64,000 nucleotides of DNA. It comes from Clostridium sp. CAG:302 (lineage in GTDB: Bacteria; Bacillota_I; Bacilli_A; RF39; UBA660). The stretch is taken from the NCBI GenBank assembly GCA_000431795.1, contig FR887368.1, positions 20,014 through 84,013 of the forward strand. The letters are read 5' to 3'. Positions 1 to 7,683 of the stretch are shown in pieces. A program made the translations under genes and the position numbers. Under the pieces are notes generated by a model. It made no database searches. It was not told the DNA's origin and saw nothing but the letters and a program-made list of their open reading frames with translations. Positions within the stretch are counted from its first letter, which is position 1; every line of letters starts with the position of its first letter.

Positions 1-252
1 TATAGCTACTGAGTCCCCTTCCTTTACACCGATTTCAGTAAGAGCTTTAGCTAAATAATATATTTTACTAAATAATTGTTTAAAAGTAGTAACTGAATTC
101 ATATAACATATAGCTATATCATTTAATTTATTTTTATTTACTTCATAAATTTCTTGATAGCAACTTCTTTTTGGAAGAATATCTTTAAATTTTCTTTTAT
201 CATCTAATTTAATTAGTTCTTCTCTTATTTTTTTTAAATCTTCTTTTATCAT
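1..252 (-). CDS. Acyl-CoA synthetase-like (AMP-binding), N-terminal part, cut by window edge
   Basis: The reading frame is open from an ATG at 252 to the window edge, giving 84 residues. A GGGGTGAT ribosome binding site lies just before the ATG. The stretch YQEIYEVNKNKLNDIAICYM followed by TFKQLFSKIYYLAKAL and GVKEGDSVAI matches the start of the ANL (acyl-CoA synthetase, NRPS adenylation) fold, where the chain enters the first Rossmann-like unit. Only this N-terminus is visible, so the AMP-binding and catalytic motifs cannot be checked and the substrate is unknown. It is the last gene of the minus-strand series at this end. Confidence 0.6.
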   Translation of the reverse strand, partial: MIKEDLKKIREELIKLDDKRKFKDILPKRSCYQEIYEVNKNKLNDIAICYMNSVTTFKQLFSKIYYLAKALTEIGVKEGDSVAI

Positions 253-287
253 TATATCACCCCAAAAACTGGCATTAGTATACCATA

Positions 288-312
288 AAAAGACTTGTTT
301 TTCAAGTCTTTT
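288..312 (-). terminator. Rho-independent terminator
   Basis: Perfect 10-bp stem AAAAGACTTG / CAAGTCTTTT with a 5-nt loop, followed by a short U-run on the minus strand. It overlaps the stop codon of the 311-1039 gene and separates it from the acyl-CoA synthetase gene. Confidence 0.8.
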
Positions 313-1039
313 AATATTTAACTCTTCTTCTTACTATGTTATTTGTAAGTAATGAATAAGATTCATCTTTATATAAAGTGTCTTCTTTAAGATTTATTCT
401 ATCATTTATTAAATACTTGTCTAGTATTTCACATGCCGTTTTCCAGTCGCTAGAAGTATTAATTTTCTTAGCTATGTTTACTACATTACCAGTATATTCA
501 CTACATAAAGCTATACTAGCAAATAAAGCTTTATATTCTTTATCTGAATTATTAATAATATTGGCTCCGATTAAAGAATAACCAGTATTAATAACATTTA
601 TATCAGTTAGAGGATATCTTCCATAGTAGGCATTATACCATTTCTTAGAATGATTAATTATCTTAGCTCCTTCTAAAGCTATACCACCTTTAATAGCAGT
701 CTCATTGCATAGTATATCACACCCGCAAGAAGCATTAAATGCTTCTTTAGAACCACATAATATTTTGGCGCCTTCTAACGACACATTACCTTTAATAGAG
801 TTCTCATTAGTCAAACATCTTATTACATTCATATTAGGATGTCTTTTTAATATATCAATTGCTTCTGAAGCAAGTATATCATCTTCATATAAATTAATAA
901 TATCAATACCTATTTTAATTAAACTATCATCTAAAGTTAATAGCAGCTTCAAGATATATTCATCTCTATCTAAAATTTTATCGTTATAATTATTGATATT
1001 CTTTTTTCTTAATGTATTCAATAATTTGTCTTTTGTCAT
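311..1039 (-). CDS. Repeat-containing protein of unknown function
   Basis: The 242-residue protein has no signal peptide or membrane segment. From about residue 84 it contains three related units of about 35 residues, each opening with a version of SLEGAKIL (SLEGAKILCGS, ALEGAKIINHS, SLIGANIINNS) and followed by an aromatic-rich stretch such as WYNAYYGR. The regular spacing suggests an alpha-helical solenoid-like repeat. The N-terminal 80 residues are charged and helical. I do not recognise the family. It is a single gene with its own terminator, downstream of proS on the same strand. Confidence 0.75.
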   Translation of the reverse strand: MTKDKLLNTLRKKNINNYNDKILDRDEYILKLLLTLDDSLIKIGIDIINLYEDDILASEAIDILKRHPNMNVIRCLTNENSIKGNVSLEGAKILCGSKEAFNASCGCDILCNETAIKGGIALEGAKIINHSKKWYNAYYGRYPLTDINVINTGYSLIGANIINNSDKEYKALFASIALCSEYTGNVVNIAKKINTSSDWKTACEILDKYLINDRINLKEDTLYKDESYSLLTNNIVRRRVKY

Positions 1040-1093
1040 ATAACCACATCCTATAATAATTTTATTATAGAATTATTATGTTTGTCAATAAAA

Positions 1094-1119
1094 AACTATA
1101 GTACATAAAGACTATAGTT
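1094..1119 (-). terminator. Terminator of proS
   Basis: Stem AACTATAG / CTATAGTT with a 10-nt loop, followed on the minus strand by TTTTTTATT. It lies directly after the proS stop codon. Confidence 0.8.
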
Positions 1120-1124
1120 CTATA

Positions 1125-2558
1125 TTAATATTGAATACCCCAAATAACTAAGTGTTTTGCTTCCCTACCACACACAATACATTTATCACTTAGATGTTCT
1201 TCTTCAAATGGAATACATCTAGATTTACATCCTCTAATTTCTTTTATTTTTTCTTCACAAGCAGTATCTCCACACCACATAGCCTTAACAAATCCAGGAT
1301 GATTGTTAATAATATCCTTAAAGTCTTCGATATCTGTACAAGTATAAGTCATTTCTTCTCTTCTTCTTAGAGCTCTATCATACATATCTCTTTGGATATC
1401 TTCAAGTAATATTTTAACATCATGTACTATATCAGTATTAGTAAATACCTCTCTTTTCTCTCTAGTATCTCTTCTTACTAAAGTAATAACATTATTTTCT
1501 AGATCTCTCTTACCTATTTCTATTCTAACAGGTATACCAAGTACTTCAGCTTCAGCAAATTTATATCCAGGAGACTTCTCACTATCATCAATATAAGCCT
1601 CTATTCCCTCTTTCTTTAATTTATCTAAGTAATCATTAGCCATACTCATTACTTCTAAATCATTACTAATAGGAATTATAACTACTTTATTAGGAGCTAT
1701 TCTAGGAGGTAATACAAGCCCATAGTCATCAGAATGAACCATTATTAAGGCTCCCATCATTCTGGTACTTACTCCCCAAGAAGTTTGATATGGATAATCT
1801 AATTTATTTTCTCTATTTAAATATTTAATATCATAAGCTTTAGAAAACTTTTGTCCAAAGAAATGACTAGTACCTGACTGAAGGGCTACGCCATTATACA
1901 TAAGGGCTTCTACTGTATATGTATACTCTGCTCCTGCAAACTTTTCTTTCTCTGTCTTTCTACCCATAATACTAGGAATAGCTAAATAATCATGAAAGAA
2001 CTTATTATAAATATTTAGCATATTTAATGTTTCAGCTTCTGCTTCTTCTTTAGTTTCATGAATAGTATGTCCTTCTTGCCATAAGAATTCTCTGCTTCTT
2101 AAGAATGGTCTAGTTTCTTTTTCCCATCTTAATACACTACACCACTGATTATATAATTTAGGTAAATCTCTATAAGATTTAACAGTACTAGCATAGTAAT
2201 CAGAAAATACTGTCTCTGATGTAGGTCTAATACATAATCTTTCATCTAATTTTTTATTACCACCTTCAGTAACCCACGCTACTTCAGGAGCAAATCCTTT
2301 TACTAATTCTCCTTCTTTTTTTAGTAGATTCTCTGGTATTAATAAAGGCATATATACATTTTTATGTCCTGTTTCTTTAAACATACTGTCTAATACTTTT
2401 TGCATATTTTCCCATATTGCATAACCATTAGGTTCTATTACCATACATCCCTTAGTATTAGAATAACTACTTAGTTTAGCGGCCATTACTACATCAGTAT
2501 ACCATTTAGCAAAATCTACATCTCTACTTGTTATCTTATTATTTTGTTTATTATTCAT
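1125..2558 (-). CDS. proS: Proline--tRNA ligase (short, archaeal/eukaryote-like type)
   Basis: This class II synthetase charges tRNA-Pro. At 477 residues it belongs to the short ProS group that lacks the inserted editing domain of the approximately 570-residue bacterial type. Visible class II signatures include CIRPTSETVFSDYYA, motif 2 at VLRWEKETRPFLRSREFLWQEGHT, and motif 3 around SWGVSTRMMGALIMVHSDDYGLVLPP. The C-terminal anticodon-binding domain begins near KVVIIPI. The end carries paired cysteines (CGDTACEEK, CIVCGREA) of the zinc-binding-like C-terminal domain. It is monocistronic with its own terminator. The start ATG follows a weak AGGTGTAAGT site. Confidence 0.95.
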   Translation of the reverse strand: MNNKQNNKITSRDVDFAKWYTDVVMAAKLSSYSNTKGCMVIEPNGYAIWENMQKVLDSMFKETGHKNVYMPLLIPENLLKKEGELVKGFAPEVAWVTEGGNKKLDERLCIRPTSETVFSDYYASTVKSYRDLPKLYNQWCSVLRWEKETRPFLRSREFLWQEGHTIHETKEEAEAETLNMLNIYNKFFHDYLAIPSIMGRKTEKEKFAGAEYTYTVEALMYNGVALQSGTSHFFGQKFSKAYDIKYLNRENKLDYPYQTSWGVSTRMMGALIMVHSDDYGLVLPPRIAPNKVVIIPISNDLEVMSMANDYLDKLKKEGIEAYIDDSEKSPGYKFAEAEVLGIPVRIEIGKRDLENNVITLVRRDTREKREVFTNTDIVHDVKILLEDIQRDMYDRALRRREEMTYTCTDIEDFKDIINNHPGFVKAMWCGDTACEEKIKEIRGCKSRCIPFEEEHLSDKCIVCGREAKHLVIWGIQY

Positions 2559-2639
2559 ACTTACACCTCATCACTAATATTAATTCTATCATAAAAATAG
2601 ATAAATATCTATATAAATATATTATTTTTTTATTCCTTT

Positions 2640-2715
2640 CACTATGAGCCAAGGTCTCATAGTGTTATTTTGAGCCTAACTTTAGTCTCAAAATAAAATC
2701 TATTATATATAAGCC
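2640..2715 (-). repeat. Twin-hairpin intergenic element, copy E1 (inverted)
   Basis: Two hairpins stand side by side. The first has the stem CACTATGAG / CTCATAGTG with loop CC-AAG-GT. The second has the stem ATTTTGAG / CTCAAAAT with loop CC-N8-GT. They are followed by TCTATTATATATAAGCC, the reverse complement of the conserved flank seen in E2, E7 and E10. It lies between the divergent proS and ORF6N genes. Confidence 0.8.
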
Positions 2716-2746
2716 ATAAATATATATTTAAATTTAAAATAATACA

Positions 2747-2775
2747 TTGACATAGGTTAATATTTATATTATTAT
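2747..2775 (+). promoter_or_regulatory. Sigma-A type promoter for the ORF6N gene
   Basis: TTGACA, a 17-nt spacer, then TATTAT. The 5' leader is about 80 nt and contains a near-palindrome around CGAAATTTTCG at about 2829-2839, ahead of the AAGGGAGG ribosome binding site. Confidence 0.65.
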
Positions 2776-2863
2776 AAACACTAAGACAATGATAAAGAGA
2801 AAGATTTAATAAATAATTCTTTGATGTACGAAATTTTCGACTTCAAAAAGGGAGGCACAATAA

Positions 2864-3106
2864 ATGAATAATGTAATTATTAAAAATGACGTGAAAATAG
2901 AAAATATGATATATGAAATTAGAGGAAAACAGGTTATGTTAGATTCTGACTTGGCTAAACTTTATAATGTTGAAACAAAAAGAATAAATGAAGCAGTTAA
3001 AAATAACATAGAAAAGTTTCCTGAAAGATATTGTTTTAAACTTACTGATGATGAAAGTAATAATCTTTTGGTCGAAATTTTCGACCAAAAAATAAATACT
3101 GATTAA
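2864..3106 (+). pseudogene. ORF6N / antirepressor-like DNA-binding protein, 3' truncated
   Basis: The 80-residue product carries the N-terminal ORF6N domain typical of phage antirepressor-like proteins. The core MLDSDLAKLYNVETKRINEA followed by KFPERYCFKLTDDE is clear. Family members normally continue with a longer C-terminal region, but here the frame stops a few residues later (FDQKINTD) and the twin-hairpin element E2 begins 20 nt downstream. The promoter and ribosome binding site look intact. An inverted repeat, GGTCGAAA-T-TTTCGACC, sits near the 3' end of the frame and resembles the one in the leader. It is most likely a truncated remnant, although a short functional DNA-binding protein cannot be excluded. 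Confidence 0.6.
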
Positions 3107-3125
3107 AACTAAATATATAGTTACT

Positions 3126-3226
3126 GCTTATATATAATAGATATGGTTGATATATTAGATTAAGACTAAGGATTAGGCTTAATCTAACACTGGAAGACTT
3201 AAGTTTACTTAAGACTTAAAGTGAAC
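3126..3226 (+). repeat. Twin-hairpin intergenic element, copy E2
   Basis: Begins GCTTATATATAATAGATATG. Hairpin 1 has stem GATTAAG / CTTAATC with loop AC-N-GG. Next comes AACACT, then hairpin 2 based on CACT...AGTG, ending in GTGAAC. It separates the convergent ORF6N remnant and smc. Confidence 0.85.
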
Positions 3227-3235
3227 ATAAAGAAA

Positions 3236-3257
3236 AAGAAAGAACTTAATCTTTCTT
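3236..3257 (-). terminator. Terminator of smc
   Basis: Stem AAGAAAGA / TCTTTCTT overlapping the smc stop codon, followed on the minus strand by TTTCTTTA. Confidence 0.65.
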
Positions 3258-6188
3258 AACATCTTCTAATTTAACAGATACTATCTTACTAACACCAGAT
3301 TCTTCCATAGTAATACCATATAAAATATCAGCATATTCCATAGTTTTCTTCTTATGAGTAATAATAATAAACTGAGTCTTATTTCTATATTTATCTAAGT
3401 ATCCACCAAAAGCTTCAACATTAGCATCATCAAGTGCAGCCTCTACCTCATCAAATAAACAGAAAGGTACTGGCCTAATATTAAGTATAGCAAATAATAA
3501 TGAAATAGCAGTAAATGTCTTCTCACCACCAGATAATAAACTAATACTCTGAAGTTTCTTACCAGGAGGTTCTGCTTTAATCTCAATACCAGTTTCTAAT
3601 AAATTATCCGGATCAGTAAGTGATAGTTCAGCCTTACCGCCCTTAAATAATTCTCTATATACAACCTTAAATTCCTCTTTTACTCTATTAAAAGTATCTA
3701 GGAATTTTTCTTTCATAATAGTATCCATCTCTTTAATAATATCATATAAAGTATTCTCAGCATTAACTAAGTCATTCTTTTGACCATTTAAGAAGTCATA
3801 TCTTTCTTTCTGTCTTTCATATTCAAGAGGAGCATCTAAGTTAACATTACCAAGTAAACTAAGATTATCTTTAAGTTTAATAACTTCTCTTTTAGCGGTC
3901 TCAAGTTCCATATCAAGTTTATAATTATTAATAGCAAACTCATAAGTCATATTATAATCATTAGTCAAAGTATTAAGTAAATTATCTAACTTAACATCAG
4001 TTCTATTAATCATAATATTAAGACTATTAAGTTCTTTTTCTTTCTTACTAATATGACTATTATTCATTCTAGAAGTCTCTTCTATCTCATTAATTAAATT
4101 ATTAGTCTTATCTTCATCTACTTTTAATATACTAATCTCTTTATTAATGTTAGAAATACTTTCCCTAACTTCCGATAAAGATTTAATAAGATTATCTTCT
4201 TCACTAGTATTATTACTAATATTAGATAAATCTTTAAGTTCTTTTTCTTTACTTTCTTTATCTCTTAATCTAATATCATAATCATTCTTAATACTAGCAA
4301 TAGTACTCTCGTACTCTACCTTCTCGTTACTTAAAGAATGAATTCTACTAGTATATTCCATAATATCTTTATCAATATTAGCAATATCTTTAAGTATATT
4401 CTTATTCTTTTCCTCAAAGAAAGAACTCTTTCTTCTTAATTCTTCTATCTCGTATTTAACAGATATTGTATTATTACTCTTAATTTGTGATCCACCAGTT
4501 AAAGATCCTCCTACATTAACTACTTGTCCATCTAAGGTAACTATCTTATATCTCTTATTAATATTAGTGCTAACTTTATTAGCAGTATCTATATTATCTA
4601 CGATAATAATATTACCAAGAACATTATCAATAATATTCTTATATTTATTATCAAAAGTAACAAGACTACTTCCAGTACCAATATATCCTGGTATATATTC
4701 TAAACTAGATAATACTTCATTATCTATATACTTACCATTAATTACTGATAATGGATAGAAGGTGGCTCTACCTAAGTTATTATCTTTTAAGTAACCAATT
4801 AGTTCTTTAGCAGTACTAGGAGTATCTACGACTAAGTAAGAAGATGCTCCTCCAAGAGCAGTACTAATTGCAGTACCATATCTACTTTCTACATTAATAA
4901 GTTCAGATATAACATTATGTACACCATTAAACTTAGGATTATCTAGGATACTCTTTATACTCTTAGGAAGTAATGTACCACTGGTAAGAGTATTTTCTAA
5001 ATATTCTATTCTATATTTAATACTATCAATCTCTCTATTATTCTTAAGCAAAATATTATTAAGATTATTCTTCTTAGTACTATTTTCATTATAGTTATCA
5101 GTAGAAGTCTTTATACTATCATTAATAACCTCTATCTTCTTATTTAGAATATCAATATTATTCTTCTTATCATTAATATAGGAATTAATATTAACAAGTT
5201 CTTCTTTCAATTTAATAATATTATTAGATATTCTAGATTCATCACTCTTATATTTATTTCTCTCTTCAAGTAATTTAATATCACTAGCTATTTGTTCTTC
5301 CCTTTTAGTAAGTTCTATTATCTTAGACTGTTTTGTATTAATAGCCTCTCTTATTTCTCTTAATTTATCTTTATACTTTAAAACATCGACATCATAAGAA
5401 GAAGAATTACTAGATATACTAGCTATTTCATTTTCTAACTCTTCTACTCTCTTCTTACCATTTTGATATTCTGTATTTAAATTATTAATTTCATAAGCAA
5501 TTGAAGATACCTCTATATTAGATAGGCTGTCTTTAATCTCCATGTATTTCTTAGCCTTATTAGAGGCTTCAAGTAAAGGAACTAAGTTACTATCTAATTC
5601 ATTAATAATATCATTAACTCTATTTAAGTTTTGATTAGTTTTATCTAGCTTTCTTAAGGCTTCTTCTTTTCTTCTTTTATATTTTAATACACCAGCTGCC
5701 TCCTCGAATATTATTCTTCTGTCTTCTGGTTTATTAGATAATATTTCATCTATCTTACCCTGGCTTATAATATTAAAACTCTCTTTAGCGGTACCACTAT
5801 CAGTTAAAAGTTCGGTAATATCTTTTAATCTTACTTTCTCATTATTTATATAGTATTCGTTTTCTCCTGTTCTAAAAGCCATTCTCTTAATAGATACTTC
5901 ACTAAAGTCAATAGGAAGAATTCTATCTTCATTATCAAATACTAAAGTAACTGAGGCACTATTAAGTGGTTTTCTACTATCACTACCAGAGAAGATTACA
6001 TCTAAAGAAGAGTCTCCTCTTAAACTCTTCATAGATTGTTCTCCAAGCACCCATCTAACAGCATCTACTATATTTGATTTACCAGATCCATTAGGTCCTA
6101 CTATTCCATTTATGTTTTTTCCAAATTCTATATTTATTTTATCTGCAAAAGATTTGAATCCATAAGCTTTTATTTCTTTTAAGTACAT
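3246..6188 (-). CDS. smc: Chromosome segregation SMC ATPase, short-armed
   Basis: The protein is an ATP-driven condensin subunit acting on chromosomal DNA. The N-terminal head has the Walker A GPNGSGKSN near residues 31-39. Long coiled coils follow, with a hinge around residues 400-560 marked by FNGVHNVISELI and a glycine-rich VVNVGGSLTGGS. The C-terminal head has the ABC signature LLSGGEK near residue 885 and Walker B CLFDEVEAALDD near 910. At 980 residues it is clearly shorter than the usual 1150-1190, with the loss in the coiled-coil arms. I chose the ATG at 6188 over the upstream GTG at 6197 because AGGATGTG is well spaced from the ATG. No scpA/scpB is nearby. Confidence 0.95.
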   Translation of the reverse strand: MYLKEIKAYGFKSFADKINIEFGKNINGIVGPNGSGKSNIVDAVRWVLGEQSMKSLRGDSSLDVIFSGSDSRKPLNSASVTLVFDNEDRILPIDFSEVSIKRMAFRTGENEYYINNEKVRLKDITELLTDSGTAKESFNIISQGKIDEILSNKPEDRRIIFEEAAGVLKYKRRKEEALRKLDKTNQNLNRVNDIINELDSNLVPLLEASNKAKKYMEIKDSLSNIEVSSIAYEINNLNTEYQNGKKRVEELENEIASISSNSSSYDVDVLKYKDKLREIREAINTKQSKIIELTKREEQIASDIKLLEERNKYKSDESRISNNIIKLKEELVNINSYINDKKNNIDILNKKIEVINDSIKTSTDNYNENSTKKNNLNNILLKNNREIDSIKYRIEYLENTLTSGTLLPKSIKSILDNPKFNGVHNVISELINVESRYGTAISTALGGASSYLVVDTPSTAKELIGYLKDNNLGRATFYPLSVINGKYIDNEVLSSLEYIPGYIGTGSSLVTFDNKYKNIIDNVLGNIIIVDNIDTANKVSTNINKRYKIVTLDGQVVNVGGSLTGGSQIKSNNTISVKYEIEELRRKSSFFEEKNKNILKDIANIDKDIMEYTSRIHSLSNEKVEYESTIASIKNDYDIRLRDKESKEKELKDLSNISNNTSEEDNLIKSLSEVRESISNINKEISILKVDEDKTNNLINEIEETSRMNNSHISKKEKELNSLNIMINRTDVKLDNLLNTLTNDYNMTYEFAINNYKLDMELETAKREVIKLKDNLSLLGNVNLDAPLEYERQKERYDFLNGQKNDLVNAENTLYDIIKEMDTIMKEKFLDTFNRVKEEFKVVYRELFKGGKAELSLTDPDNLLETGIEIKAEPPGKKLQSISLLSGGEKTFTAISLLFAILNIRPVPFCLFDEVEAALDDANVEAFGGYLDKYRNKTQFIIITHKKKTMEYADILYGITMEESGVSKIVSVKLEDVKKD

Positions 6189-6265
6189 ATACTTCACATC
6201 CTACTTTTATATTTTACCAAATATTCAAAAGAAAATCTAGGATATTTTTATATTTTATGTTATAT

Positions 6266-6337
6266 CTACTTAAGTCTAAGGTTTTAAGTAGCATAATGGA
6301 GCCTGTAGTCTCCATTATGAATATTTATTTGTTCACT
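6266..6337 (-). repeat. Twin-hairpin intergenic element, copy E3 (inverted, short form)
   Basis: Hairpin 1 has stem CTACTTAA / TTAAGTAG. Hairpin 2 has a perfect 10-bp stem CATAATGGAG / CTCCATTATG with loop CC-TGTA-GT. GTTCACT follows, the reverse complement of the AGTGAAC end of other copies. It lies upstream of smc. Confidence 0.7.
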
Positions 6338-6347
6338 ATAAAAGTTA

Positions 6348-6376
6348 TTGCTTTTTTATTAAAATTAGCATATAAT
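6348..6376 (+). promoter_or_regulatory. Promoter of the plus-strand small RNA
   Basis: TTGCTT, a 17-nt spacer, then TATAAT, about 7 nt before the proposed RNA start. No open reading frame follows, which supports a non-coding transcript. Confidence 0.6.
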
Positions 6377-6382
6377 ATATAC

Positions 6383-6486
6383 AGTGAGAGAAATTAGTCA
6401 TAATAAAAATGGCTAACACCTATTTTCGTAAGGTGTTCTCCCCTATTGTTAGATAGGGCACCCCCTGAGGTGCCCCGATTTTTTTT
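6383..6486 (+). ncRNA. Putative antisense small RNA (antitoxin-like)
   Basis: The approximately 104-nt transcript is bounded by a plausible promoter and a strong terminator. It folds into three hairpins: AACACCT / AGGTGTT, CCCTAT / ATAGGG and the terminator. It has no coding potential. Its template overlaps the 3' portion of the minus-strand transcript that carries the two 14-residue peptides. Convergent overlap of this kind is typical of type I toxin-antitoxin loci. The boundaries are inferred, and another structured RNA role is possible. Confidence 0.45.
6456..6486 (+). terminator. Strong rho-independent terminator
   Basis: GC-rich stem GGGCACC / GGTGCCC with a 6-nt loop, followed by CGATTTTTTTT. 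It is one of the most GC-rich patches in this AT-rich stretch. Confidence 0.85.
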
Positions 6487-6521
6487 AATCTATTTTCTAT
6501 GGCTACCTAGCACTATTACTG

Positions 6522-6566
6522 CTATGTAACAAGAATAGTTAAAGCGTATGCTATAACTAATTCCAT
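6522..6566 (-). CDS. 14-residue hydrophobic peptide, candidate toxin
   Basis: The frame encodes MELVIAYALTILVT. It begins 10 nt after an exceptionally strong purine run (GGGGGAGGAGG) that is also the end of the preceding leader peptide, so translation could be coupled. The composition suits a short membrane-inserting peptide. Because it is so short, it could also be a truncated relic of a longer holin-like toxin; an alternative frame through the same region reads a longer hydrophobic stretch without a start codon. Its mRNA would run into the region antisense to the 6383-6486 RNA. Confidence 0.35.
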   Translation of the reverse strand: MELVIAYALTILVT

Positions 6567-6569
6567 CTA

Positions 6570-6614
6570 CTAATAACCTCCTCCCCCTAAGGTTAAGAAA
6601 TTACTTTCTATCAT
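6570..6614 (-). CDS. 14-residue leader peptide (copy 1)
   Basis: Encodes MIESNFLTLGGGGY behind GGAGAGGTGATTTT and a clear promoter at 6687-6716. The first eleven residues are identical in the second copy at 17955, where the peptide continues differently. Conservation of the start region with a good ribosome binding site suggests translation. No function is known. Confidence 0.45.
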   Translation of the reverse strand: MIESNFLTLGGGGY

Positions 6615-6807
6615 AAAATCACCTCTCCTTCCAAAGTAAAAACCTTAGAAAAAGAAGAGAACACCATAAGTATTAACCACGCCAACATTATATACTAGTT
6701 TAAATATTATAGTCAAGGGAAATATGACTGTTTTTTTAATATCTTTGTAAAGTCTTTATTTATAAGTGTTTATAAGATTTATATATACAATACAAATGTA
6801 TACAAAA
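6581..6807. repeat. 227-bp direct repeat DR1, copy 1
   Basis: Around nine in ten positions match 17922-18148 by eye, with equal length and no obvious gaps. It contains the promoter, the leader-peptide start and its ribosome binding site. Divergence is concentrated at the promoter-distal end near 6760-6790. Confidence 0.9.
6687..6716 (-). promoter_or_regulatory. Promoter in DR1 copy 1
   Basis: TTGACT, an 18-nt spacer, then TATAAT. It drives the minus strand towards the two 14-residue peptides and is conserved in copy 2. Confidence 0.7.
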
Positions 6808-6901
6808 TAGTTTTAAACAAAGACCTTAGGCTTCGTTTAATAGTGAGAGACTACAGGCTCGAACTGAGAATAAAAAGAAAAAGAAGATTACTCTTCTTAA
6901 C
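6802..6901. repeat. 100-bp direct repeat DR2, copy 1, with twin-hairpin E4
   Basis: Matches 18809-18908. It contains an E-type hairpin (stem TTAAACAAAG / CTTCGTTTAA, loop AC-CTTA-GG), a second smaller hairpin with loop AC-TACA-GG, and a terminator-like AAGAAG / CTTCTT stem with a U-run on the minus strand. It directly abuts DR1, unlike copy 2. Confidence 0.9.
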
Positions 6902-7123
6902 TACACCATTTCTACTTTTAATTCTATTTACCAAATAACTTTGTACTATCCATTTAAACTTATCATAATCTAATACATTCCAAGCAAATATATCTTTAAT
7001 ATAATAGGCATTTTCATCTTTAATGGTACCATTAATAATCGTCTGATTGTATAATCTACCATATTCCAATATCACTGAATGCAAATCATTTATTGTTCCA
7101 TCTATATCTATACCAACTATCAT
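6851..7123 (-). pseudogene. HAD-family 5'-nucleotidase-like gene, 3' end replaced by repeat
   Basis: The first residues, MIVGIDIDGTINDL, carry the HAD nucleophile motif DxDGT near the N-terminus. They resemble the 5'(3')-deoxyribonucleotidase or YqfW-like group of about 180-200 residues. The frame is only 90 residues long. From about residue 76 the sequence (KKSNLLFLFILSSSL) is translated from DR2, so the original C-terminus with HAD motifs II and III is missing. The gene was therefore cut by the duplicated segment and is unlikely to be active. It overlaps the next fragment upstream by 4 nt. Confidence 0.6.
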
Positions 7124-7371
7124 AATTTTTTCCTTCTAGTTTTCATATCTTCAATACTAGTAGCATGTGTTAATATACCATTTGGTAAATTAGTAGGAAA
7201 TAGTTGAACATATTTCATATCATAGCAACCTGTCAAAAATTGTACCAATCTCTCTGTTTCAATAACAAAAACACCCAATCTTTTTCCATCATGTTCATCA
7301 TTAAACCTTAATGGTTCCAATAAATAAGCATATTGTTTAACACTATGTTCAAGTCGATTAATTGCATTATA
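7120..7371 (-). pseudogene. 5'-truncated fragment of an unknown gene
   Basis: The frame is open from 7371 without an upstream ATG; only a TTG at 7320 could start it. It reads as the C-terminal end of a larger protein (LEPLRFNDEHDGKRLGVFVI and TGCYDMKYVQLFPTNLPNGI). No family was recognised. Its position beside a 3'-truncated gene and a duplicated segment fits a rearrangement scar. Confidence 0.5.
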
Positions 7372-7683
7372 TTAAAGAGAAAAATTAGAATAGTTTTATT
7401 TAACAGTTTTAAATTAATTGGCATTGCTATAGATGTATCATATTTAACTGTTACTTTTTTCTAAACCTAAATTCTAAGGATTTTATTATATTTTTTCAAA
7501 TTTTGACTATTATTGTTATCTGTAATATTCAATTTTAGGTACATCTTTAATTATTTAATAAAACATTATTAATTTTTCTCAGCAAAAACTAAATATCAAT
7601 TTAAAATTTAACTTAATGATTTTTTTCTTGTATTTTTACTGAACCTAATAGCCTTATTTGTCTTAGTTCTAGTACTAATTCAA
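7372..7683. other. Gene-free, very AT-rich spacer
   Basis: I see no open frame of note, no convincing hairpin terminator and no repeat here. It lies downstream of the S66 peptidase gene and may be decayed sequence. Confidence 0.5.

Noticed and set aside
2640..2715. Element E1 as an ordinary rho-independent terminator
   Set aside because: The hairpins are not followed by a U-run on either strand and lie between two divergent gene starts.
7120..7320. An intact small gene starting at TTG 7320
   Set aside because: The frame extends upstream without a start codon to 7371 and reads like a C-terminal tail, so a 5' truncation is more likely.
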